Source: Saposhnikovia divaricata
Lineage: Eukaryota > Streptophyta > Magnoliopsida > Apiales > Apiaceae
DNA: 64,000 bases
Direction: 5' to 3'
Assembly: GCA_036435485.1 (NCBI GenBank)
Contig: CM071596.1
Coordinates: 62,669,001-62,733,000, forward strand
The notes under the pieces are model-generated. The model had not been told where the DNA came from, ran no database searches, and saw nothing but the letters and a program-made list of their open reading frames with translations. Of this stretch, positions 50,014 through 61,607 are shown piece by piece. Both the position numbers and the translations under genes were made by a program. Every line of letters starts with the position of its first letter. The stretch's first letter is position 1.

Positions 50014-51770
50014 TGTTTTGATGTTATATACAGCAAGCTAATAACTTATCTTTGTACTAGTTTTACTATATTCAGCTTACCATTATATGATTGAATCACT
50101 TGATATATCATATGCATATATATATGTGTTTGTTATGTATAAGTATATTCTCAGGTAACTTGGTTGATAATATGAAAATGCAAAAGTTTAAATCCATCTC
50201 TGGTCAGCCTACCAAGATATCAAAATAACAAGCTGATATGAACTCGCCAGAACCAAAACATCAAGCTGACATGGACTCGTTAGAACCAAAATAGCAAGCT
50301 GACATGGACTCACCAGAAGCCGTTCTTAGTCAAGTTTGATCTCAGAGATTTCTTGAAGATTGCTTAAAAATATCAGATATTGGCTAGGATTAAATGTGTA
50401 AGGACTCTGTTATATAATATATAGTTTATATAATTAATAGAGCTCAAGTCAAAGTTGAAAAATCTGTTCCTTATTTATTGGGATTATGATTTATCTTTTC
50501 TTTTCCATTCAAAACCAATTTTACTCATTCTTTTACTCATTCAAACATTTCCAAAACAGCCCAGATTTGTTCATATCTTTTTATAGCTGTTGGAATTTGA
50601 TTTTATCATATATATACTATTGTATATATACTCCCTCCGTCCCTCAAGGTTCTTTACGTTGCCTTTTTGCACGGAGACCAAGGAATATTGTTAAGATAAA
50701 TGAAGTAGTGGGTGTAATACTGATTTTATTGTTAAAATAAGTGAAATAGTGGGTGTAATAGTAATTTTATTGTTAAAATAAGTAAAGTAGTGGGTGTAAT
50801 AGTGTAAAGTGTTGAAAAAGTGGAGTGAAGTAGTGGATGTAATAATGTATTTTATTGTTAAAAGTTAATATTTATGGTCTGTAAAGAAATGAGAGGGACG
50901 TCCCAAAATAGAAACTGTAAAGAAATGAGAGGGACGGAGGGAGTATATATCAAAATGATTCTGTTAAAGATTCAAATAATTCAAACGTTCCAAATCCAAA
51001 CCTCTAACTAATATAGCAGTTGGAGAGTATTTTATGCAATCAAATCTTTTTGTTACAACAAATCTTCAACTAGCCGTTTGTGTGTTTTTTATATATATTC
51101 ACTTACAACCTTTCTTGTAAGTAACCAAGCAAGTACCACACATTGATACACGTTTTGAGAAAAGAACATACAAGTTTTATCCTTCTCTCTCAAACACTTT
51201 CACTAAACTCTCGAGCTTTATTGTTATATACACTTATATTATATAAAAGAGTTTATAGCTTGAGTTATAATACTCGAACATCTTATTCTTGATTTGTATT
51301 GTTCGTTTTGTAAGCATTAGTTGCTGGACATATTGGTTAGGGAACTAGGGTTTGGTGAACGTTGCTAGAGAAGTAAACTTGGGAAGCATAGCTTAGAGAG
51401 AAAGTTCTGAAACAGGTGTTCAGTAAACCATTTGTTAACAGTTGGGTTAGAAGGGTGATATATTATTGTATCTTGTAATCGTTTTATTATTGATCAATAA
51501 TATATTTTCTTACCAGGTTGGTAAGGGACCCGGACGTAGACCATAGGGGATTAGGGGTCGAACATGGCTAAAAGTTTATTGTGTTCTTTATCTTTCTGCA
51601 CTTTACTTATTGCTTGTGCATTCAACTTACCATTTGCATTCATCGTACCATTTGTCTCTGCATAAATTGTAGTAAGCTGTTTCTGGTAAATATTAAAATT
51701 GGACTTAGTTAGTCATTTACACCTATTCACCCCCTCTAGGTGTGCATTTTCATAAATCACCTCCTCTTCA
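50014..51770 (+). repeat. SIRE/Maximus-like copia LTR carrying a MITE
   Basis: Begins TGTTTTGATGTTATATACAG and runs to CACCTATTCACCCCCTCTAGG near 51740, words typical of the start and end of SIRE-type LTRs; GGACCCGGACGTAGACCAT near 51530 is also typical. A 34-bp unit with CAAGCTGACATGGACTC occurs about three times at 50219-50320. No primer site follows, so it is a solo or 3' LTR. The 3' border is approximate. A Stowaway MITE lies inside. Confidence 0.6.
50631..50943. mobile_element. Stowaway-type MITE inside the LTR
   Basis: The ends are CTCCCTCCGTCCCTCAAGG and, inverted, GAGGGACGGAGGGAG, flanked by TA. It contains about four copies of a 40-bp unit with GTAGTGGGTGTAATA. Its position dates it after the LTR insertion. 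Confidence 0.9.
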
Positions 51771-51839
51771 TGATATTCAAATGAATAATCAAGTCTGGTG
51801 CTCTCAGTATGATCATTCATAGGGTTTCTCTAGTGGTCC

Positions 51840-52005
51840 TTCATTAGTAACATTTGAAATAGGGGCCATCTCATGTAGTCAATCGTAATGAGGAGATGAT
51901 TGTAAATTTGTAATAGATGATTGATAGGTGGATGGTTTTAGTTTAGCTAACTCTCTAGCTGTCTTATGTAAGTGTCGTATGGCTTTCTAATGATAAGTCT
52001 GCCTA

Positions 52006-52010
<5 letters not shown>
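51840..52010 (+). mobile_element. 3' end fragment of a non-LTR retroposon
   Basis: Contains GTGTCGTATGGCTTTCTAAT, the same tail motif as the retroposons at 22781 and 46331, followed by a TA run. Only the tail is recognisable. Confidence 0.35.
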
Positions 52011-52052
<42 letters not shown>

Positions 52053-52125
52053 CGTTCTAGAGAAAACCTTTTTTTAGAGAAAACTTAGAGGCCATCATCT
52101 ATATATATATATATATATATATATA
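52011..52125. repeat. Two (TA)n microsatellites around a duplicated element end
   Basis: TA runs at 52011-52049 and 52101-52125. A 50-bp segment with GTTCTAGAGAAAACC follows each one (about 52056-52100 and 52130-52177). Confidence 0.85.
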
Positions 52126-52689
52126 GTAGCGTTCTAGAGAAAACCTTTTTTTAGAGAAAACTTAGAAGCCATCATCTAGACCACTGATCTTATTATCATT
52201 TTGTAGTGGCAAATTTGTAAATAGTTTTAAAATAAATGTATTATGTTAGTAAAGGATAAAAAAGAGCTAAAATGTAAAGTAACATTATGATTTATTATTA
52301 CTTCAATTAAGTCATTAAATACAATCTGTTTTGATTGATTGTAATAAATATATATCTTCTACATACTAAAAATACAAAATCACTTGCCAACTTTAATTGA
52401 TACATCGAGATATATAAAGTACGATTCAAATTTTGTAGTGAAAATCTTTGTCAAATTACAAAATCTAATATAAAAAATATTATGGAGTATATCTTTTTAA
52501 CTAGAACACTTAATAAAATCCTCATACAACAGACGTAGTAAAATCTTAAATAATTGAATTGTACATAATTAGAACACTTTTCAAAATACTTAGTAGAATC
52601 TCAAATTTATATTAGAACACTTAAGAGAACACCTAGTACAATTTTAAAATTTATATTAGAACAATTAAGAGAACACCTAGTATAATTGA

Positions 52690-53462
52690 AGTCATCTCTC
52701 GCTTTTAGCGTTAGCCGCCCTCTCTCTCTTCTCATCTTGTTAGCCGCTGCTGCCACTATCTTCCCCTCCGGCGATGGTTTATCCACCGGTCGGAGGCCCT
52801 CTTTCTTGTTTTCCTCTTAATAAAACCCATTTTTTTGGGCGTTTTTATGTCTCTCCTTTTGGAGTGGTTGTTTGTCTTTCCTTTTTGGAGTGTTTTTATG
52901 TTTTTGATTAATTATGTCTGGTTTTGTTCGATGTTGGGTCTGTTGAGAATGATTTTGGTGATGTCTTTGGGGATCTGGAAAGTCCGCATCGAAGCTGGGA
53001 CAATGATGATTATTGCAAGAGCATACCAATCACAACCAAAGATTGTTCATCTTTTGGGGGTTTCCACTTTCGACATGTTTATAGCTGGTATCCGGAATGT
53101 AGATAGCTGGGGTGTTGTTCATCCTTTGGGGGTTTCCACTTTCGGCATGTCTATAGCTGGTATCCGGCATGTAGATAGCTGAAGTATCGTTCCTCTAACC
53201 TCAGTTTATGCAGTTCTTATGTGATGCGGTCAATTGTGATACTGCTGCTTTCAGGGATGTTGGTGCAGTTTGGATCGCTTGGGATGTCTTCGAATTCGTT
53301 TTTAGCTTCAAGAACTATTAAGTTATGTGTGTTAAATGATCAGGAAACAAATTATTTGTTTTTTCAACCTGGCTGTATCGACAATCGGGGGTTTGTCCAG
53401 CTGTTTTCTATTGAGTTGGTTTTGATTTAGTAATAAAATCCTCAGCTTTTCGTCAAAAAAAA
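52690..53462 (+). mobile_element. Retroposon with internal 75-bp duplication
   Basis: CT-rich and GC-richer start (CCGGCGATGGTTTATCCACC), end in AATAAAATCCTCAGCTTTTC plus an A run. A unit with TTTCCACTTTCG and ATAGCTGGTATCCGG occurs twice (about 53055-53108 and 53129-53180). The layout resembles the retroposon at 22781. A clear target duplication was not found. Confidence 0.5.
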
Positions 53463-53469
53463 GAGAGAT

Positions 53470-54400
53470 CAAAAAATTTATTAAATTCAATTATACATAT
53501 TGAACACTTATCAAAACACTTAGTAGAATCTAAAAATCAATATTAGAACACCTATTAAAATCTTAAATAGGTATTAAAATCTTAAATAAAAGAGTTATTA
53601 AATTGAATTATACATATTTATTTAGAACACGTTTCAAAACACTTAGTAGAACCTCAAAATTTATATTAGAACACTTAAGATAACACCTTGTGCAATTTTA
53701 AATATACATTCTTAGTACACTTAAGAGAACAAAAAAAATTTTAAATTCAATTATACATATTTATTTAGAACACTTATCAAAACACTTAGTAGAATCTAAA
53801 AATTAATATTTAGAACACCTATTAAAATCTTAAATACATATTAAAATCTTAAATAAAAGAGTTATTAAATTGAATTATACATATTTATTTAGAACACTTA
53901 TCAAAACACTTAATAAAATCTTAAAATTTATATTAGACCACCTAAGAGAACACCTAATACATTTTTAAGAACACAAGAACAAAAAATTTATTAAATTCAA
54001 TTATACATATTTATTTAAAACATATGTCAAAACAATTAATAAAATCTTAAAATTTATATTTAGAACAATGAACACGTAGAACACCTAGTAAATCTTAAAT
54101 ACATATTAATTTTTTATTAAAACAAAAAAGTTTTTAAATTGAATTGTGCATACTTATAGAACACTTATCAAAATACTTAGTAGAATCACAAAATTTATAT
54201 TAAAACACCTAGAAGAACGCCTAGTAGAATTTATATTAAAATACCTAGTAGAATTAAATATACAATTTTTAAAAAGCACGTTCCTCTATTTCATGGAACA
54301 CTTAAAAGAACATTTAAAAAAATTTAAAATTAAAAATTTTCAGGAAAAAAAGAACATTATATTTTTAAAATTAAAGAACACGTTGTAATTTTTTTAGTAG
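53470..54400. repeat. AT-rich tandem repeats of AGAACACTTA-type units
   Basis: Words such as AACACTTATCAAAACACTTA and ATATTAGAACACCTA recur many times at irregular spacing of roughly 60-190 bp. No coding content; part of the composite element. Confidence 0.6.
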
Positions 54401-54904
54401 AATTCAAAATTATAGAAATAAATAATTTAAATTATTTCGAAAACATTTAGCTGTCTTATTAGTTTATTACCTTTTTAAAGAAGACTTGTTGAATTATGTT
54501 ATTTTTATTCTATTATGTTTTTTGTATTTATTTTATTAGAATATTAAAAAAAATACTTATTAATATTTTAATTAAATTTGAAGTATTTTTTTTGTTTTTC
54601 ATAGAACACTTAAATGAACGCGTTATTAGTATTTTGATTAATTTTTTATAAAAATTTAAAATCATCAAAAAATATGTCCCTTTTTTCATGGAATACTGAA
54701 AAGAACACTTATGAGAAAACTTAAATAACTTAAAATAATATTAAAAATTAAAATATTTCAGATCAACACAAAAAAAAACATTAAATTTTTTTAAATTAAA
54801 GAACACATTAATAATTTTTTTATTAGATTTCAAAATTATATAAAAAGACAATTTAACTTATTTCGGAAAAATTTTAATTGCCTTATTAGTTTATTAGCTT
54901 AATG

Positions 54905-55762
54905 AACAACTTACTTTTCAAGGAGTGATGGCCCAGAATATCTCTTTTTTCACTATCCATTACCAAAATACCTACCGCCAACTCGGGTGTCCCTAAATAC
55001 CCACGGGACGCGGTACTGGTGAAGGACCGTCTTGAAGATACGCTAGTGGAAACGGAGTGTCTTGCAGACACACTAGTGACAATGGAGTAACAAGCATATA
55101 CGCTGCTGGCAGGCGTGAACAGCAGCTTGAGATACGCATTCACGTACGGCGCATCAAGTGTCACGCATCTGTGACATGCGGGATGACGTCATCTGACGTC
55201 ATCATCACTTTTACTCAGATTTTACGTGACGTAGCTCAGCTGTGACGATTTTGGCGATTTCGCCGGAAAAAGGAAAAACCGGCCAAGCTTCGTTCCCATA
55301 CATCTTCCCATAGCGTGTTATATACCAATCGAATCGTCTTTCGATGATCTACACATCCATACCCATTCGAACCATTTGTTTCTCCGGATTTTCAACCCCC
55401 AAATCGAACCATAAACCTCCCCTCGATTTTCCGACGAGGTCGTATACGCCCCTGCGGGACCAGATTTTGATAAATCAGTTGGGGCAAAATGAAGATGAAG
55501 CAGTGGCGATTGTTTTGGTGTGCTCAATTATGGCGGAGGTGGCCGGAGAGAGGAGAAAGAAGGGGAGAGAGATCGGAGAGATTGGGAGAGAACGAGAGAG
55601 ACGGGAGAAAAGAGAGATGAGGGAGATGCTACAGTAGATGGGATACGCCGTTGCCAGTGGCGTATCCCGTGGGTAGATAGGGCCATCTGTTCCGAAAATA
55701 GGCATTTGGGCCCATGGGTACCTCATTTTGAGGTATTTTGGTCATTTTCTTCTTTTCAAAAG
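54905..55762. mobile_element. GC-rich island with inverted ends, possible nested element with captured sequence
   Basis: About 850 bp of much higher GC than its surroundings. Both borders carry ACCAAAATACCT in opposite orientation, and farther in ATACCCACGGGACGC (left, about 54997) faces CGTATCCCGTGGGTA (right, about 55661). The centre has GC-rich non-AT repeats, two TGACGTCA palindromes, and a purine-rich stretch (55535-55625). The small frames on both strands here have no recognised motif and overlap each other, so I do not call a gene. Confidence 0.5.
55184..55247 (+). promoter_or_regulatory. Cluster of TGACG (bZIP/TGA-type) boxes
   Basis: TGACGTCA at 55184-55191 and 55194-55201, with further TGACG words at about 55227 and 55243. 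Tandem TGACG words with short spacing resemble as-1-like sites bound by plant TGA factors. Function is not shown; they lie inside a transposon-like island. Confidence 0.4.
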
Positions 55763-56089
55763 GTAAGAAAATTTATTTAAATTTAAATTTATTCAGAAAA
55801 AACACTTAAAAAAGAACATTAAATGTTTTTTTATCAGAATTCAAAATTATGAAAAAATAATTTATTTACATAATTTATTAGAACATGTTATTAATTATTT
55901 TATTAGAATAGGTTATAAAAAATTAGAGATTCTTGTACATCAAAAGAATTGACAAATAGAACAAGTTCATGAGGCCAACTTGATGTGTTCGATAAAGAGT
56001 TTTTACCGTCTATGGTGCATGTCTCATTTATCTAGCAATACTTTGTAATTTTTTTTTAAAAAAATATGATGTATCTTATCATTACATGA

Positions 56090-56455
56090 AGGCTTAATGA
56101 CCTTTTAACCCTCAAAGTTTCCACCAAAATACCCATCAGCCCTTACTGTTTCAAAACGTTCCTTTTGACCCTCCAAGTATCCGTAAAGGTCCAATTAGCC
56201 CTTATACCGGATAGGAAATGGTGAGTTTGGGTGACTTTTGGTTCGTTTTAATCGGTTTCTAGCCGGAATTTTGCTTTATTGTTGTTGTGTCGATTAAAAC
56301 GAACCAACAATCACCTAAACTCACCATTTCCTATGCCGGTATAAGGGCTAATTGGACCTTTACGGATACTTGGAGGGTCAAAAGGAACGTTTTGAAACAG
56401 TGAGGGTTGATGGGTATTTTGGTGGAAACTTTGAGGGCTAAAAGGCCATTAAGCC
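56090..56455. mobile_element. Foldback element with arms of about 155 bp
   Basis: Left arm from 56090 (AGGCTTAATGACCTTTTAAC) and right arm to 56455 are near-perfect inverted copies over about 155 bp, separated by about 55 bp. The 8-bp direct repeat TTACATGA flanks the element (56082-56089 and 56456-56463). No coding capacity. A transcript would form a long hairpin. Confidence 0.85.
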
Positions 56456-56790
56456 TTACATGAATTTTGAATTTTTTATCTGCAAATAATTGTTGGAATG
56501 CATTAAATGTTTTCAAGGTTTCTAAATCTAAATGTAGAATAAATAAAATAGGAAGCTTTATTAAAATTGGTATGTGACATTAAATGCGTTTTTTAAAGAA
56601 AGATAAAAAATATATTTATTATATTGATTGAATTATATATGTAAGAATTCTTCTTAAATTACTGTTATAACCTTTTATTTAAATCAATGCAATATTAATG
56701 AAATAACATCAGCCATTGGATTGAAATTGAATCAAGGGATATAAAAGGTACCTTAGTTTTCTCCAAAAAGAGATTTTCTCTTGAGTAACT

Positions 56791-56792
<2 letters not shown>

Positions 56793-56822
<30 letters not shown>
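56793..56822. repeat. (TA)n microsatellite
   Basis: TA run of 30 bp at the right border of the composite element. Confidence 0.9.
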
Positions 56823-56825
<3 letters not shown>

Positions 56826-56829
56826 ATTA

Positions 56830-58400
56830 TGTGTTATGTTAACACGATGAATTTAACAATTTTTTAATGTGAAGATCTAAATATGGGGATTTTCTAATTT
56901 AAAATTGATGATATGCAACAATTTTTTATTGACATGGCATGTGATTATTCTGCTTTAAAATTCGTTTTAGATTAACGTATACTTAATTTTAATTGTATAA
57001 AAAATTTATATATTTCATTCACATGTGTATTAGTTTCAAAGCTCTTTGGGCCTTAGTCTCCATTTTTTTTAATAGTTAAGTGGAGAGGAAAACAAATAAT
57101 GAAATTTTCATTCAATTTATGTTTCCGAATATTTTTAGGAATGAAAAAAATGAAAGGAAATAATCATGAGTATCAGTTGAAGGTTGGAAATGTGTTATAG
57201 GTTTATCCATCTTGTTAAAAAGTAACTAAATAGGTTGGCTCACTTAGTGATTAGAATTCCTTATTTACTAGATAACTACAACATGTTTACGTTTCTTCCA
57301 TAATTGGCGTTGGAATCTTTATCTTCCGATATATCTTTTAAATTATAACATGACAGACAGTCTTTTTCTTTTAGGTTTTGGTGATTTGTTAAAATACGAA
57401 CATGAAAATTAAATTAGGTCTAGGAAGTTACTAGCTAACATAGTAATTCCTCCCCTAGGATTATTCGATGTGACATTTCTGAATAACGAGTCAAATTGAC
57501 AAAAATGCTTTCTCGTACCTAATCATTTGATTTAGATAAGTTATATCCGTGCTATGATATATCCTAATCTAGATTCTATATGGTATATTTTAAAGGCAAA
57601 GTCAAGTCGGCACAATTATCGATATATTCCCGAACACTGATTTTACGCACTAAAAACAAGAGTTTAATTCAAAACAGTGTTCATTTCAAATGTTTTATCC
57701 TCAAATATGTTTGATATATTTTCCAAAAGATTATTTTCAAAAGTGCTTTATTTATTGACTTGCCGAAAGGTCAAAAACAAATTTTATCTCGAACCCATAA
57801 CAGTTTTCATTTAATTGGATCAAATCATAAAATATTCAAAATAAATATTCCGAGGACTTCATGGTCATTATTATTTGTGGAATATTATATTTGAATATAT
57901 TTCAAGTCAAAACTTTAGCCAAAACGTCGATAAATTACGACAAACGGCTAATGTATTTTATTCCATCGCGTAAGGGCATTTAATCAAAATATTTTTGAAT
58001 AAAATACCTCAACATGTTATTTTGACTTGAAACTTTGGGAATGTCACTAGAATACTTAAAAAGAATTTTAGAAAAAATTTCATGATTTTATGTGAACATT
58101 TTTCCGGAACCCCCTAAAATTGCTTCGGTTTTTATTTTGGGGTTCGCTAAAAGTCGTCCAAATATATGGAAACTTATGGGTCTACTTTGACCATATTTTT
58201 CATATAATATTTGAAGACTTTTGGCATTGGTCTCATATTTTTCCAAATTGTTTTAAAGAAAATCAAACGAAATGGGTTTGTCGCGTAGTATCGTATTTAT
58301 TAGCTAATTACGTACCAATAGAAGCTTCCTATATTTTATAATTGTTATTCCCACATGTGTATCTGAATATTTTATGTAACTTGGTGACCAAGTTGGGTAA
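56830..58400. other. Intergenic or retroelement-derived, nothing recognised
   Basis: AT-rich DNA without a convincing gene. It may include the 5' part of the LTR that ends near 60515, but no TG border could be fixed. Confidence 0.4.
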
Positions 58401-58419
58401 CAACTCTTTGCTTATTTGT

Positions 58420-60515
58420 TCATTGGTTGCTTGCTCTTGTTCATTGGTCATTAACCACTCTTTTTGCCTATAAATACCAAGCAAATTCCACCCATTTCTC
58501 CCAAGCCCTAAGAGCCAAAGAAATGCTGGAGTTTTCTCTCTAGATACACACCATATCCCAGATTTAAATTGCTCCAAAAAGTATCTAGTAAGCAAGCTTC
58601 AATCTTCATCTTTTACACCATTTTTAAGCTTGTTTTTCACTCCTTTTCTTGCTCAAAAACACACCATTCGGATTCCACTTTTTAGGCAGCTCCTAGCACG
58701 AATATTTGCAGCCTCTCAAGTGTTCTTTCAAGTGTCTTTGAGTCACCTTTCATTCATCCTTGAATACCTTTCATTTGGTGCTCAAATCTAGCATTTTTGG
58801 TAGTATTTTTGGACCATCTATTGCTCTAAAACAATTCTAACCAAGACCACTTCGAAGACAAAGCTTTAGCTCGACTAAAATGGGTTCTTGAAGTGCTTTG
58901 GAAGAGGTTTAAGGATTCTTGTGTCCTCCTTAAATTATCTTTCATTGATTGATCTTGGTGGCCTTGTTTTGGTAGCAATTTTTGGTGCATTTCTTGCTCT
59001 TTTATACAGCTCTCGGCCAAACCACTTTTAGGCAGCCCCTTAGCTCGTTTTCAACAGCCCTTTAAGTGTCCTTTCTTGTGTCTTGAGTTACCTTTGATAA
59101 CCCTTTGAATATCCTTCATTTGGTGCTCATTTCGGCCACTAGTTTTGGTGCCATTAGGCTTCGATCCTAGCTTGTTCTTCTTGATTTCTTTTTAGACTTC
59201 AAGTGGTTCTAAGTTAGTTATATTTTTTTTTGGTGTGTGTACATCTACACATACTAGTCCCGAAACCTAGTTCGTATCCTTTGAGAATACCTCTTATTTG
59301 AGAATTCTTTGCTTTAGGCAACCAAGCCATCGGACAAAGCCAAAGGTCATAAACTAGTTAATTTTTGTTGTGTGTGTTGTGCGTGTTGCGTGTGTAGTGT
59401 GTGTTTCATTCACGGATATAATTGTTGCACGTTTAATTTATTGTCTTGCATCACCGCTCGTGTGACAAATCCCTCGTGTGACTTATCCCGTGCCATTATT
59501 TACTATTTTCCGCACTACGCAAATCGCTAACGTTAAATAAGCATTTTTCTTAACGGTCCTCGCACTTGCGAGTTGATATTTTCATTTCGTCCTCACACTT
59601 GTGAGTTGAATAATTAAGCACTCTTGCACACACTACTAAAGTTCCGTAGCTCGTCCGATTGGCGTCATGACTCGCTCGACTTTAACTAATAACGAATCAA
59701 TTATTTTGACGCATAATAGCGTCCCCGTGGCTAGTACCGTAACATACTAGTTTTGCACGGCCTATATTATATTATCTTTCACCTATTGTTTGTTTGTAGC
59801 TTGTTGTTGTATCTTTGTAGAGAGGTGAAGTGAAGTGAGGTGATCTTCGCTCTAAGACCCAAGTCTTAGACACGTCGACGGGGAGTTGGGTGTCTTCGCA
59901 CCGTGAGGAGGAGGAAAGACCCAAGACCCAAGACTAAGATCCAAGACCTACAAAGGTAGCATCGAGGCTATCTAGGTTTGCTAAAATATTTTGAAGAGGT
60001 AACTTGGAGTTACGCTCTAAGATAAATATTTTAGTGGTTTACTAATTATTTTGAGGAGGTAACGGGGAGTTACGCTCCAAGATAAATAATTAGTGGTTTG
60101 CTCTATATTTTGAGGAGGTAGCGGGGAGTTACGCTCCAAGATAAATATATAACGGGTAGCTTATATTTTGAGAAGGTAACGGGGAGTTACCCTTCAAGAT
60201 AAATATATAGTTGTAATTTGTAAAGGTTTCTCCACCTGCTGTAAGGAGTTTTACTTATAGTGGACGAAATCCCGAGTCTGGGGACTGGAATAGGGGTGTT
60301 CGAATCCGTTAGGGGATTGCGGCATCGCGAACCAGGATAAATCGATCGTGTCATCTTTCTCTTTTTTATTTTCCGCACTTTACATTACTTATTTATAAGT
60401 AATTAATTTTAAAAGAAAAAGAAAATTAAAAAAAAAAACGCCAAGCTCAAATTTTAAAAAGGTGATAAGCTATTCAACCCCTTCTATCTTATGCTACCCA
60501 CATTTGGGACCTATC
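58420..60515 (+). repeat. Copia-type LTR, 3' part
   Basis: Features of a long copia LTR: TATAAATACC near 58470 as a promoter-like word, a transcribed leader, and an end with TTATTTTCCGCACTTTACAT, CTATTCAACCCCTTCTATC and CTATCA at 60515. Two diverged copies of a segment with CATTTGGTGCTCA occur near 58776 and 59125. A unit of about 65 bp is repeated four times at about 59985-60215. No primer site follows, so it looks like a solo or 3' LTR. The 5' border was not found. Confidence 0.45.
59985..60215 (+). repeat. Four-copy tandem repeat in the LTR
   Basis: Units of about 55-70 bp with the core TTTTGAGGAGGTAACGGGGA and GTTACGCTCCAAGATAAAT, at about 59987, 60047, 60107 and 60165. Confidence 0.8.
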
Positions 60516-61106
60516 ATAATATTTTTCATATTTTTCAAAAGAAATTTATATATATTCTTCTCAAAATTTTTATTTCAAAAATGGAATAAAAAGTAAAGTT
60601 TAATAAGTATTTTAATTAATTAAAACATACTCGGTGTTACAAATATATTATACTACCCAACTTCTAACATTTTAAATCTAAAGATAATATTGTAACTTGA
60701 CTTGCTTTTCTATTAATTCAAAAGTAGGTTAATGAAATTAATTTTATTCTACAAATTTTTAAATTCGGAAACATGTGAATAATTGCTTCCTCTTACATTA
60801 ATTTTTGTTTATTCATCGCTTAATAAATTCGAGAACTCCAAGTTTATAAACTTTGAGTGCAATTATAACCTTTGTATTTCCTTAAAAAAAACACCACTGT
60901 ATTTAGGGGTGATAATAAATCGTACCAAATCGCATAAATCGCCCGCATCGCACCAACCCGCACCACACCGCGCGGTGTTTTATCTTATGCGGTGCGGTTG
61001 CGATTTCAAATTTTCACAAACCGTACGGTACGGTGCGGGTTGCGATTTAAAATTTCTAAAATGCGGTTCAAACCGCACCGCACCGCAATATTTAATATAT
61101 TATATA

Positions 61107-61109
<3 letters not shown>

Positions 61110-61142
<33 letters not shown>
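61110..61142. repeat. (TA)n microsatellite
   Basis: TA run of about 33 bp inside the hAT-type element. Confidence 0.9.
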
Positions 61143-61148
<6 letters not shown>

Positions 61149-61607
61149 TGTATAGGCCCATCAGCCCATTAAAATTTAATGATTGGTTTTGTTGATTGTC
61201 AACACTTATGTTTATCTTTTTATCTTTCTTTCAGGCAATTTATGCAGAGACATTGGAGCCTATTTTTGCAAAGGAGTGTACCAGATTGAAGCTCATATTA
61301 TTCAAAAAATATTTGTGATTTTGAAGTTTGTATTATGTTCCACTATTCCAGAAAACTCATTCAATTTAAATTTTGTTAACCATTCATTTTAATTTCTTAT
61401 GATAATTAGGATTTGGAATTATGTATAATTTTAGATATAGTAATTTTTATTCAAGTTGTAAACTGCAGTGAACCGCACCGCACCGCATTATCGTGATACG
61501 GTTTATGCGGTTTTAAAATTTCGTGTTGCGGTTTAGAAATTTGACCAAACCGCATATGCGGTTTGGTTCGCGGTTTTGGGAAAAAACCGCACCGCCCACA
61601 CCGCGAT

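Larger units (their letters stand above)
52052..56790. mobile_element. Composite TIR-bounded element with nested insertions
   Basis: The left end (CTAGAGAAAACCTTTTTTTAG, about 52130-52200, also at 52056) and the right end (about 56715-56790, inverted CAAGAGAAAATCTCTTTTTG) are imperfect inverted repeats that continue inward for about 75 bp (an ATGGCTGATGT-like word occurs in both arms). Both ends abut TA microsatellites. The interior is mostly very AT-rich repeats of AGAACACTTA-type words (53470-54400) plus a retroposon, a GC-rich island and a foldback element. No transposase seen. MULE-like or related; class uncertain. Confidence 0.5.

Noticed and set aside
52011..52125. Regular repeats that might suggest a CRISPR-like array
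   Set aside because: They are TA microsatellites and a duplicated transposon end in a plant genome; there are no unique spacers or cas genes.
55344..55780. Overlapping frames on both strands in the GC-rich island
   Set aside because: They overlap each other on opposite strands, are biased to R/E/G or S/I/P by purine-rich sequence, and show no motif.
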